Source: Cladochytrium replicatum
Taxonomy: Eukaryota; Chytridiomycota; Chytridiomycetes; Cladochytriales; Cladochytriaceae
Assembly (NCBI GenBank): GCA_025526935.1
Contig: JAHLKD010000034.1
Coordinates: forward strand, 1 to 64,000
DNA length: 64,000 nt
Reading direction: 5' to 3'
The position numbers were made by a program, and so were the translations under genes. The notes beneath the pieces were generated by a model. The model worked only from the letters and a program-made list of their open reading frames with translations. It did no database searches and had not been told where the DNA came from. This document shows positions 44,120 to 53,645 of the stretch, piece after piece (the stretch's first letter is position 1; each line of letters begins with the position of its first letter).

Positions 44120-45149
44120 GTTTGCCACAAAGTTATGGAGCGTTTTTGGGTAGGTAGTTATTAAATATATGGGAGATCTGTGATCCTATCAACTCATTGT
44201 GGCCGTAGGAAGTTTCTGTGGAACACGTGTGCCGCAAATGGCCGCTCATCAAAGGAACTCTGAGGAATGTTGAAATTTGTACCCAGAAGATCATTGGATG
44301 CCAAGAAAAAAATTTGCTGATGAGAAGTTGCTAAGAAGGTGTGGACCCAGCCTGCCTTCGTGTTCCCAGGGACTGGCAAGTATTTTTAATAGATGATTGA
44401 TGCCCGCACCGACTCGTGCCCTAGTGGTCAATTGCATCAAACTTCCTCTTTCACCTGTTGATCATTAAGCACCTTTGACGAGGGTATTGGACGGAAACTT
44501 CATTCATTTTGCTCGAAACCATGAGATGCCACCGTGAAAATTTCTGGAGCTCTGCTGTAACAATCAGGATATCTTTCCGCATTCTTTGAGCAAAACGAGA
44601 GGGTTATATTGTTTCGAAACAGTCGGAACCAGATTGAATCAATTTGCCCTAGCTCTCCTGCCAATTGTAACCGTTCTCATTCCACCATCGCTGATATAAC
44701 TTGGCGCTACGAATTTTGCTAGCAGTCCATTTAACGTCTAGTCTGGTATCACTGAAGGATCTCATGTCTTCGATTGTGAGATGCCATATCCATCGCCAAC
44801 TCGGTGTATCGAAGTGAGAGGCTACTTTCTTCTTTCCAAGATTATATAACATTGATCCAATCGTCTTTGGATGAGATCGCGCTTTGCAACAAACCGGCCC
44901 GATGGACAAATTTTGCAAAACGATCAGTCATTCAAAAAGAAGCAGAGAGCTCTAATGCGGCGTGATGTCCAAATTTTGCGATGTGCTCCGCGATGCCAAC
45001 GACAGTGGAAGTGCTGGTATGACCTCACCAGTTAGTCACAGCCGTGTGACTCACACTGTGTCTTCGTGTTTCTGGGTGCAATAAATAAACTCTGACCACC
45101 CCAAGCTTCAATTTCTTTAAGATTCTTGCATTTCTACTATCAAGCCACC
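44120..45149. other. Divergent intergenic region
   Basis: About 1 kb between the Thr-rich gene (-) and the universal stress gene (+), so it probably holds both promoters. No coding signature was found on either strand. Confidence 0.5.
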
Positions 45150-45892
45150 ATGACTGCTAGCGTTGAGTCCAACTCTGCTCGTCGCATCCTTGTCGCTACG
45201 GTGCGTGTTCGAATGGGATCGTACTTTAACCACAACCACTTACCGTTGTTATGTATCAACAGGACTATGCCGACTGCTCCATAAAAGCCCTCGACTGGGT
45301 CGCCGACCATCTTGCCCAAAACAATGACGAGATCATCCTCGTCCATGCTGTTCCAGAGGACTTGCCACTTGTCGATGTGGAATACGGAGGTGCGTTCTGG
45401 TTCTTGTATATGTTGACGCATAATAACGATTCGATGTTTTTACAGAACTCAGCGTCGTTTCGAGTGAAAACAGCCTGAGAGAAAGAGCGTTCCAGCAAGC
45501 GGAGAAGAATCTGAGCGAGTGGGCACAGAGTTTCGTCGATGCTATGAAAAAGAAAAAGGTGAGGAAAAAATGGAGCATTCAATGATATTACAGTCGGTAG
45601 CTTACATTTGTTGTGCATTGTGCAATAGATTAACGTTGATATAAAGACAGAAGTCGACTATGGATCTGCTGGACCGCTGATTGTCAGCAAATGCGAAAAG
45701 TATGATCCCACTCTCGTCGTTGTCGGATCACATGGAAAGAGCACCATCAGCGGGTTTGTATTTGCTGAAGAATATGTTTAGTCTTGGCTAATATGTTTCT
45801 GGTTTAGACTGCTAATGGGCTCAGTTAGCTCATATTGCTTGCATCATGCACAACGACCCGTTCTCGTCGTAAATCAAACGTGCGCCCACTGA
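45150..45892 (+). CDS. Universal stress protein (UspA family)
   Basis: Small cytosolic nucleotide-binding protein of the USP/HUP alpha/beta fold. Exons 45150-45200, 45263-45389, 45446-45558, 45629-45753, 45808-45892 give 166 residues in frame. It starts with RRILVATDYADCSIKALDWV (strand 1 and helix 1), then NNDEIILVHAVPEDLP. It ends with the ATP-binding G-2x-G-9x-G-S type motif, VVVGSHGKSTISGLLMGSVS, and the last strand RPVLVVN. The ATP-type motif suggests an ATP-binding member. Intact; a stress role is inferred from the family. Confidence 0.92.
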
Positions 45893-46296
45893 TCGTTACA
45901 TTCTCCGCGGTTCCTTTTCGTGCCATTGCTGTTCTTGTTCTTTCCTTTCAATACATTGTACATTAGTTGGCAATACACTATTACGCCCAACAAAATCTCT
46001 TGTATATATTTGTTCGTAAGTCGAAGTTAGCAGAGTCCAAAAAAGGTTCACATCTTTAAGTGATGGAGAAGCCATCGGTATGAAAACTCCGAATCCAATA
46101 TAAGGCAAGGAGGGAAAAAAACAAGAAGAATCAAAGAGCGAAAAATAAAAGAAACAAATTGAAATGTCCAGCTTCGAAACAAAAAAATCAAGGCCATGAA
46201 CACCTTGAACATGTACACAAATACACAGCGCAAGAATCAGTTTGAAAAGGAAACAATTTTCCAGCCGCACGATGAAAATGGGATAATGTTTGCAGA
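45893..46296. other. Convergent intergenic region
   Basis: Shared 3' region between the universal stress gene (+) and PDH kinase (-). No gene seen. Confidence 0.6.
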
Positions 46297-47783
46297 TCAC
46301 GGCAAAGGTTCCTCGCTGTCACTCAGCCTGGACAGATGCAAGTAAGCATCAGTCCCGTAACCCTCCATGCTGATAAGGCGAAGATCGCCGCCAAAGTAGC
46401 GTGCATAGAGTCGGCTGAGAGGCAAACCGTATCCGAATCTACAAAATAGTTCCCACATTAGATCATATACTCCAATGGTCACGGCGAGTACTAACCCAGC
46501 AAGCGGTGCCTTGAAATCGCTCTTATTGAAATCATCTTCGATGGCTGGTCGTTCAGCAGTGGTGTACATGTACGTCCAAATCAACGGCATCCCTCTCCTG
46601 GGAATTCCACCCCCCTCGTCCGAGATCTTGATTGTCAGATCCTCCTTCCCGGCCGCCACCACCATCTTAATCTCCGGCCACTCATCCTTGTCGTCTCCGA
46701 ACCTCTCCACGACCGCACGCAGCGAGTTCTTAAGCAGCTCAAACAGCATATGGTGCAAATGGCTCGGCACGTATGCAAACTCGACGTCGTCGTCGCCGGG
46801 AAAGATGAGGCGCACCTCGGGGCCACCCCAGAGGCCGTAGTGGTCCGCGCAGATGTACCGCGCATTGTCGACGGCCTCCTGCGCGACTTTGCGGACGCTG
46901 GTGCGGGTGCAGATGATGCCAACGTAGTCGGGGGGCGTGGAGGACTCGGGACGCGCGAGGGCGACGTGTTGGCCGATGAGCATGCGGATGCCGATGCGGG
47001 ACATGTAGAAGCGGTCGAGGAAGGATTGGATTGCGGAGGGGAGGGGGAGGTGGTGGGCTGTGTGGGGGTCTTTGTAGAGCGGGGAGTGCGTCATGCGCCA
47101 GTGTTCTTTCACCTCCATCACACCCTGGGCTGGTGGAAATCATGTATATATGTCAGTCAGGTTTGTGACGACGGTTGACGGCATACCCATGGTTGTGACG
47201 ACGGGATCGTGACGTCGTTTGATGGCTTCGATCAGTTTCACAAACTTTTCGTTGTATGCCTGGACTTCTGGATACGAGTCGCTGACATTGGACGGGCGGT
47301 AAAATCTGACGGCTGAAGATGCAAACAAATCAAAACCTCGGTCCTCAAGCGCCAGAGTTTATCACTCACGGGAATCTGTCATGCGAACGGGCGCCTCTCC
47401 TTTCCGATGGTCCAAAGCCGCTGTCGGCACCCCGAATTCGGTCGGGGAAGGAAATTCTGTGAGCTCGGCAAAACTCTGAATGTACCACCTCTTCACCCTA
47501 TCCACCGACGGCATCTCGCTCAGTCCATGCGGAAGATTCTCGAGCTCCACGACACGGTGAGCAAGCCGGATCGGTAACTCCTGATGCATGAACTGAGTCC
47601 CCGACAGCAATGTCGCTTGATTTCTGTTCCGTCCTGCGAAAAGAAACCAATTGGGTGTTAGATGAATATAGACGTCAATAATGGGAACATACCGAAATCG
47701 ACCATGTACTTTAGTGACACAGGCGTCTGTGGAAACGACGCAAAGTGCTTGACTTTCTCCATGATGACCCTACTGTTGGCCAT
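46297..47783 (-). CDS. Pyruvate dehydrogenase kinase, mitochondrial
   Basis: GHKL-type protein kinase that phosphorylates and inactivates E1-alpha of the mitochondrial PDH complex (or the related branched-chain complex). Exons 47783-47693, 47633-47370, 47312-47187, 47129-46496, 46438-46297 give 418 residues. The N-terminal helical regulatory domain (ASFPQTPVSLKYMVDFGRN, QELPIRLAHRVVELENLP, DPVVTTMAQGVMEVKE) precedes the GHKL domain with N-box FELLKNSLRAVVERF, G1 box DEGGGIPR and G2 box GFGYGLPLSRLYARYFGGDL. Only the 47129 acceptor restores the canonical MAQGV. The open frame continues upstream of the chosen ATG with an Arg/Ser/Ala-rich, presequence-like stretch lacking an ATG. Confidence 0.93.
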
Positions 47784-48396
47784 GATTGCGGCGCTGCTGG
47801 TATTGCTGGTAGTTGCGGAGCCTGCCGATGATGAGCCCGCTGCGGCTCCTGCAGCGTTGGCGGCTAACGAGGGGTTGACGCGAAAGGGCGGAATCGTGAG
47901 GGTTTGTGTCGAAGCAACGGGGTTAAGGAGCCTTGTTAGCCGCTAGCGGATTTGCGGAACGATTCGCGGGTGAAGGAACAACAATACAACGAAATTCGAT
48001 GCTTGGTTGAGTCTCGACTTGTGGGCGTAGGGGATGAGGTCTCGGCGTGAGAGTCGGCAGGGGGAAAGTTTGGCAGGGATCTGACGGACCGCGCCAACAC
48101 AAGACCAATGAAGATTGAATGAGAGTGACGGTTGGACGAGTAGATATGCTGCTAACAGCAAGGCAATTCAGATAATAAACTTTGCGGTGCTCACATGTGC
48201 AGATCAGGAGTGATTCAGAGCTGTTCATCGGGTAAACTAACTGCAATTACATCACTGTGTGGTATTCAGTTGGAGTTGGCTTATTGCTAAATACATTGGT
48301 ACAAAACACTCATCAGAATCAGAGTAAGGACCGCAAAAAGATCCAGCAGTTCGTGTATCGTTTATGAAACAGAATCAATCTCTAAACAATCGCTTC
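47784..48396. other. Upstream region of PDH kinase; 3' region of tandem secreted gene B
   Basis: 47784-47945 is open in frame with the kinase (see its entry) and could be 5' coding sequence. The remainder shows no gene. Confidence 0.45.
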
Positions 48397-50115
48397 TTAA
48401 GCAGAGAGAAGAGCGAGAGCTTGCTGCAAAGCGTCCAACACGGACTGGGCAGCAGCTGCTGAGAGGATCGCACCAGATCCGCCCGCGTCACCCGTTGCGT
48501 CATCAGCAGCATCTGCGACAACTGGGGCATCATCTTCTTCCTCGCCGTCTTCAGAATCCTCAGCAACATCCACATCGTCTGAGCTTTCGTCAGCAGAATC
48601 CTCAACGTCCTCATCTTCGTCCTCGCTGTCGTCAGCGGCGGAAGCAACGAAGCCACCTCCAACCTGACCTGCGACAGTGTTGGCAAAGTTGGTGTTGAGA
48701 CCGATCGCCTTGTTGAACGCATCGGCGGAGCTACCAGCAGTGCGAGCCTGGGCGGCGTTGAGACCCTTTCCACCACGACCTGCGAGGGAAACGGCACCAC
48801 GGCAAGCGCTGACGAGAGCGGTGTTGCCCTTGCACTGCTCGTTGATGCGATCGCAGATGAAGTTCGCGACAAGCTGGAAGTTCAAAGCACTGCCTTGACC
48901 GGTGAAGACACCGCGACCGGTAACGACGGCACGAACCTCTTGTGCGCGCTCACCGTTAGGGTCAGCACCGAGACCAACGACCAGCTGGGCGTCGTTGAGG
49001 TTGAAGCCAGCATTGCAGCCGTTGGCGTTGACTCCACCGTTGTTGCCTCCGTTGTTGCCCCCGTTGTTTCCACCGTTGTTTCCACCGTTGTTTCCACCGT
49101 TGTTGCCTCCGTTGTTTCCGCCACCGTTACCGACTTGGTTCGCGACAGTGTTGGCGAAGTTGGTGTTCAGTCCGATAGCCTTGTTGAAAGCGTCGGCAGA
49201 AGCACCGGCAGTCCGAGCCTGGGCGTTGCTGAGACCCTTACCACCGCGACCCGCCAACGAAACGGCGCCACGGCAAGCACTGACGAGAGCGGTGTTGCCC
49301 TTGCACTGCTCGTTGATGCGATCGCAGATGAAGTTGGCCACGAGCTGGAAGTTGAGTGCGCTGCCTTGGCCGGTGAAGACACCGCGACCGGTAACGACGG
49401 CACGAACCTCTTGTGCGCGCTCACCGTTAGGGTCAGCACCGAGACCAACGACCAGCTGGGCGTCGTTGAGGTTGAAGCCCGCATTGCAGCCGTTGGCATT
49501 GACTCCACCGTTGTTGCCGCCGTTGTTGCCTCCGTTGTTGCCATTGTTGTTGCCGCCGTTGTTGCCTCCGTTGTTGCCCCCGTTGTTTCCACCGTTGTTG
49601 CCGCCACCGTTGCCGACTTGGTTTGCGACCGTGTTGGCGAAGTTGGTGTTCAGTCCGATAGCCTTGTTGAAAGCGTCGGCACTTGCACCGGCAGCTCGCC
49701 CAGTGTTAGCATTGAGACCCTTCCCACCACGGCCAGCGAGGGAAACGGCACCGCGGCAGGCGCTAACGAGCGCAGTGTTGCCCTTGCACTGCTCGTTGAT
49801 GCGGTCGCAGATGAAGTTGGCAACAAGCTGGAAGTTCAGGGCACTGCCTTGACCCTTGAAAACCCCACGCCCTGTGACAACGGCACGAACCTAATGGGAA
49901 ATGATCAGACAACGATGATCTGATATCTACTAACACATAAAGTATCTCACCTCCTGGGCACGTTCACCGTTGGGGTCGGCACCAAGACCAACAACGAGCT
50001 GAGCATCGTTGATGTTGAAGCCGGCGTTGCAGCCATTTGTTTGGCGCCGGGCGAGGGGACCGGCAATAGCCGATTGTGCGAAGAGGAAAAGCGCTGCAAC
50101 GGATGCGAACTTCAT
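48397..50115 (-). CDS. Tandem-module secreted protein B (three four-Cys modules)
   Basis: I do not recognise the family. Exons 50115-49951 and 49890-48397 give 552 residues. There is a signal peptide (FASVAALFLFAQSAIAG), then a Kex2-like LARRQ site, and three near-identical modules of about 105 residues, each with cysteines in GCNAGF, FICDRINEQC and SACRGAVSLAGRGGKG. Modules are joined by NGGNNGG-type linkers; the DNA period is about 471 bp. The C-terminus is an acidic run (EDEDEDVEDSADESSDD) and ends AAAQSVLDALQQALALLSA, an amphipathic helix shared with gene A upstream. The single intron splits module 1 at the same codon as in gene A. Likely extracellular or wall-associated. Confidence 0.82.
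49483..49612 (-). repeat. Gly-Asn linker microrepeat in gene B
   Basis: A run of GGNN codons (plus-strand GTTGTTGCCNCC) linking modules; a second, similar run lies at 49018-49130. These are prone to slippage. Confidence 0.8.
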
Positions 50116-50165
50116 TGATTATCGACGGCGATTCGTTAGGAAGTTTTGCAGGGGTTGTGGCACCC

Positions 50166-50194
50166 TTTAAATAACTGGACCCTGGGGACGCCAC
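50166..50194 (-). promoter_or_regulatory. Conserved core promoter of gene B
   Basis: On the minus strand: GTGGCG..CCAGGGTCCAGTTATTTAAAG, about 51 bp upstream of the ATG. The same sequence with one-base spacing change precedes gene A (52541-52568). TATTTAAA is a TATA-like box. Confidence 0.6.
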
Positions 50195-50218
50195 ACCTGG
50201 GATTGGCCGCAGGACCCT

Positions 50219-50230
50219 AGCACATGATCT
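50219..50230 (-). promoter_or_regulatory. Shared upstream element AGATCATGTGCT, gene B
   Basis: The 12-bp block (plus strand AGCACATGATCT) occurs about 104 bp upstream of this gene's ATG and, identically, about 101 bp upstream of gene A's. It contains CANNTG. Role as a binding site is inferred from conservation. Confidence 0.5.
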
Positions 50231-50334
50231 GGGAAAATAATTCGTTCGTGATATTTGGATATGCTGTAGTTGCAAAGAAATGTAATATCATACAACCAAA
50301 AAGATGAACAGTTTATGTGAACAACACCCACTAT

Positions 50335-52486
50335 TCAAGCGGAAATAAGATCAATGGCTTGCTGAAGAATGTCAATCAGAGACTGCAATGCCGCGGCATC
50401 AAGCTGTGCTCCAGCGCCGGTATCAACACCACCACCGTTGGCGTTACCACCGCCGGTGTTGGCATTGTCACCACCATTGTTCGCGTTGTTTCCGCCATTG
50501 TTGCCTCCCGTACCGGCACCAGCGACCTCGTTCACAAGCGAAGTCTCAAAGTCGGTGTCAAGACCGATAGCCTGGTTGAAGGCGTCAGCGGACGCACCAG
50601 CAGCGCGAGCCTGGTCGGCACTAAGACCCTTTCCACCGCGCCCAGCGAGAGAAACGGCACCTCGGCAAGCGCTGACAAGTGCGGTGTTGCCCTTGCACTG
50701 CTCGTTGATGCGATCGCAGATAAAGTTTGCGACAAGCTGGAAGTTCAGAGCGCTTCCTTGGCCGGTGAAGGGAGCGTTGCCGCTGACGACGGCACGGACT
50801 TCGTTGACGCGGTCGCCGTTGGGATCAGCACCAAGTCCGACGATGAGGCGGGCGTCGTTGATGTCGAAGCCAGCGTTGCAGCCGGTCGTGTCAACACCGC
50901 CGGTGCCACCTCCGTTGTTGCCGCCGTTGTTGTTGCCTGCGCCATCACCTGTACCGTCGTCGGCACCATCATCGGCGCCATCGTCGGCACCGTCTTCAGC
51001 GCCATCATCAGCTCCACCATTGTTTCCACCAGCGACCTCGTTCACAAGCGAAGTCTCGAAGTCGGTGTCAAGACCGATAGCCTGGTTAAAAGCGTCTGCT
51101 GATGCACCAGCAGCGCGAGCCTGGTCGGCACTAAGACCCTTTCCACCACGCCCAGCGAGAGAAACGGCACCTCGGCAAGCGCTGACAAGTGCGGTGTTGC
51201 CCTTGCACTGCTCGTTGATGCGGTCACAAATGAAGTTTGCAACGAGCTGGAAGTTGAGTGCGCTTCCTTGGCCCGTGAACGGAGCGTTGCCGCTTACAAC
51301 GGCCCGGACTTCGTTGACGCGGTCGCCATTGGGATCAGCACCAAGTCCGACGATGAGGCGGGCGTCGTTGATGTTGAAGCCAGCGTTGCAGCCGGTCGTG
51401 TCAACACCGCCGGTGCCACCTCCGTTGTTGCCGCCGTTGTTGTTGCCTGCGCCATCACCTGTACCGTCGTCGGCACCATCATCGGCGCCATCGTCGGCAC
51501 CGTCTTCAGCGCCATCATCAGCTCCACCATTGTTTCCACCAGCGACCTCGTTCACAAGCGACGTCTCGAAGTCGGTGTCAAGACCGATAGCCTGGTTAAA
51601 AGCGTCTGCTGATGCACCAGCAGCGCGAGCTTGGTCGGCACTAAGGCCCTTTCCACCGCGCCCAGCGAGAGAAACGGCACCTCGGCAAGCGCTGACAAGT
51701 GCGGTGTTGCCCTTGCACTGCTCGTTGATGCGGTCACAAATGAAGTTTGCAACGAGCTGGAAGTTGAGTGCGCTTCCTTGGCCCGTGAACGGAGCGTTGC
51801 CGCTTACGACGGCCCGGACTTCGTTGATGCGGTCGCCGTTGGGGTCAGCGCCGAGACCGACGATGAGACGGGCATCGTTGATGTTGAAGCCAGCGTTGCA
51901 GCCGGTCGCATCAACACCACCGTTCCCACCGTTGTTACCGCCGCTGTTGCCATTGTTACCGCCATTGTTATCGTTGTTTCCTACGCCATTACCGACTTGG
52001 TTTGCAACCGTGTTTGCAAAGTTTGTGTTCAGACCGATAGCCTTGTTGAAAGCATCAGCAGAGGCACCGGCAGTGCGAGCTTGGTCTTCGCTGAGCCCTT
52101 TGCCACCACGACCCGCCAGTGAAACAGCGCCACGGCAAGCGCTGACGAGAGCGGTGTTGCCTTTGCACTGCTCATTGATTCGGTCGCAGATAAAGTTTGC
52201 AACGAGCTGGAAGTTGAGTGCGCTTCCTTGGCCAGTGAAGGGACCACGACCTGTAACGACAGCTCGCACCTATTTCAAACTTTTAAGACGCTGTGATCGG
52301 TACTTCTGTCAATTAATTCACCTCCTGGGCCCGTTCGCCGTCGGGATCGGCACCGAGGCCTACAACAAGCTGGGCATCATTGATGTTGAATCCAGCATCA
52401 CATCCGTTTGTTTGACGCCGAGATAAAGGGCCTGCAGCCACCGATTGTGCAATGAGAACGAGTGCTGCTACTGACGAAAACTTCAT
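50335..52486 (-). CDS. Tandem-module secreted protein A (four four-Cys modules)
   Basis: Same unrecognised family as the neighbour downstream. Exons 52486-52322 and 52269-50335 give 699 residues. There is a signal peptide (FSSVAALVLIAQSVAAG), an LSRRQ processing site, then four modules of the type NDAQLVVGLGADP, AVVTGRGPFTGQGSALNF, FICDRINEQC, SACRGAVSLAGRGGKG, GASADAFNKAIGL. The linker after module 1 is Gly/Asn-rich. Those after modules 2 and 3 are acidic (ADDGAEDGADDGADDG) and almost identical, reflecting a recent 510-bp internal duplication. The C-terminus ends AALQSLIDILQQAIDLISA as in gene B. Transcribed toward gene B, 219 bp from its start. Confidence 0.82.
50871..51890 (-). repeat. Two tandem 510-bp coding repeats in gene A
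   Basis: 50871-51380 and 51381-51890 are nearly identical (170 codons each, one module plus linker), differing by scattered substitutions. The identity of the linkers suggests recent duplication or gene conversion. Confidence 0.88.
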
Positions 52487-52540
52487 TTCTTCGGTGAACA
52501 AGAACTTGCTAAGGGTTGTGCTATGGGTTAAGCTTAATAC

Positions 52541-52568
52541 TTTAAATACTGGACCCTGGCAGCGCCAC
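52541..52568 (-). promoter_or_regulatory. Conserved core promoter of gene A
   Basis: On the minus strand: GTGGCG.TGCCAGGGTCCAGTATTTAAA, about 55 bp upstream of the ATG, matching the gene B box. Confidence 0.6.
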
Positions 52569-52586
52569 GACTTGCCGCTTCGAAAG

Positions 52587-52598
52587 AGCACATGATCT
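52587..52598 (-). promoter_or_regulatory. Shared upstream element AGATCATGTGCT, gene A
   Basis: Identical 12-bp block to that upstream of gene B, at nearly the same distance from the start codon. Confidence 0.5.
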
Positions 52599-52599
52599 C

Positions 52600-53645
52600 T
52601 GTGGCTGTCTTTGCCGTCATTTCATGTGACTGACCGCTGGGTATGGGAGTTAAAAGTGGTTCAAATAGAGCAGTAGTTTTAGGAGAGGATTGCGTGAAAT
52701 CACGGACAAGTTCTTGTGCACCATTGGCCGTAGAAAGTTCGATTGAGAGGTGACTGCGTACCTGATGGGGTCAAAACCAATGAGAATTCAAGTGGGCACG
52801 AAAGGACATTTAAGCTCATTCTGGACTGCTACTCTTCAATCGCTTCCACAATGATTGTGATAGTAAATGATCGTTCTGAAAGAACCGGAAGGGTCTCAAA
52901 ACGTAGTAGTCACTGGTTAGACCCGAAACAAAGGGACACTTTGCCCAACACGATGAAACTTAAATTTTTGTCCCATCCTGGGCAGCAGTCAAAATTTTCG
53001 AGAACCACATTTCCTTTTGTGCATCTTTGGTGATAAAGGAACACATTGATGTCTCTGCATATTGTGGTGAATGGGTTTGAAAGTGATGATGATGTGCGCA
53101 AGTCCAGGAAACCATTAGCGAAGTCGGCGCCTTTCGACTCGAGCTGTGATTGGCCTGAATATAATCAGCACATTTTGTTCATAACTTAATACTTGAACAT
53201 TATTTCTTCAAATACGCAAGTGCAAATTTGCACCTCCGACATTATTTTACTTTGATACTGAGCAATGAAACACGCCATATTCTCACAGATCTAGTGTTGA
53301 CCGTGATGCACAGTGATGCCTCGCAATTTTGTTTCATGGTGTAGATGAAGCACCTGCGAGACACAAGCCCTGCTCCAATTGGGAGTGACAGGTTTCGGAT
53401 ATGGCAGTCCTCCCGTTTCGGCCTTGTGAAGCACGTCCGTGCTGCCCATAAGTCCCGAAAAGGTAAACACGCAGCTCTTTCCACAGCCACCGACTACGCC
53501 ACCTTCTTTCCTGTTCCCACGGTCCCATCCCGTGGTGTTTCCATTCAGCTCATTCGCTTCTGTGAAGATTCGGCGATTCGGCGATTCTGTGAGTAAAGCC
53601 GGCCTTTGCTCTGCTGCCACCACAGAAAACTATTCCATTTTCTCT
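52600..53645. other. Divergent intergenic region
   Basis: Lies between secreted gene A (-) and FAR1 paralog 2 (+) and presumably carries both promoters. The frame ahead of 53646 is open back to 53439, but without an in-frame ATG that I would choose. No other gene seen. Confidence 0.5.

Noticed and set aside
42956-44164. 402-codon plus-strand Gly/Ser/Cys-rich ORF opposite the Thr-rich gene
   Set aside because: Antisense of ACN codons and their spacers. The minus strand has the signal peptide and a coherent composition.
45896-46300. 134-codon minus-strand ORF between universal stress and PDH kinase genes
   Set aside because: Low-complexity Phe/Ser/Cys run in a shared 3' region, no start context or domain.
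50369-52426. 685-codon plus-strand ORF opposite secreted gene A (similar long antisense ORFs at 48895-49923 and 48902-49852)
   Set aside because: Arises from codon bias and the GGN/AAY/GAY-rich repeats of the minus-strand gene. No signal, domain or splice logic, and the repeats merely mirror those of the real gene.
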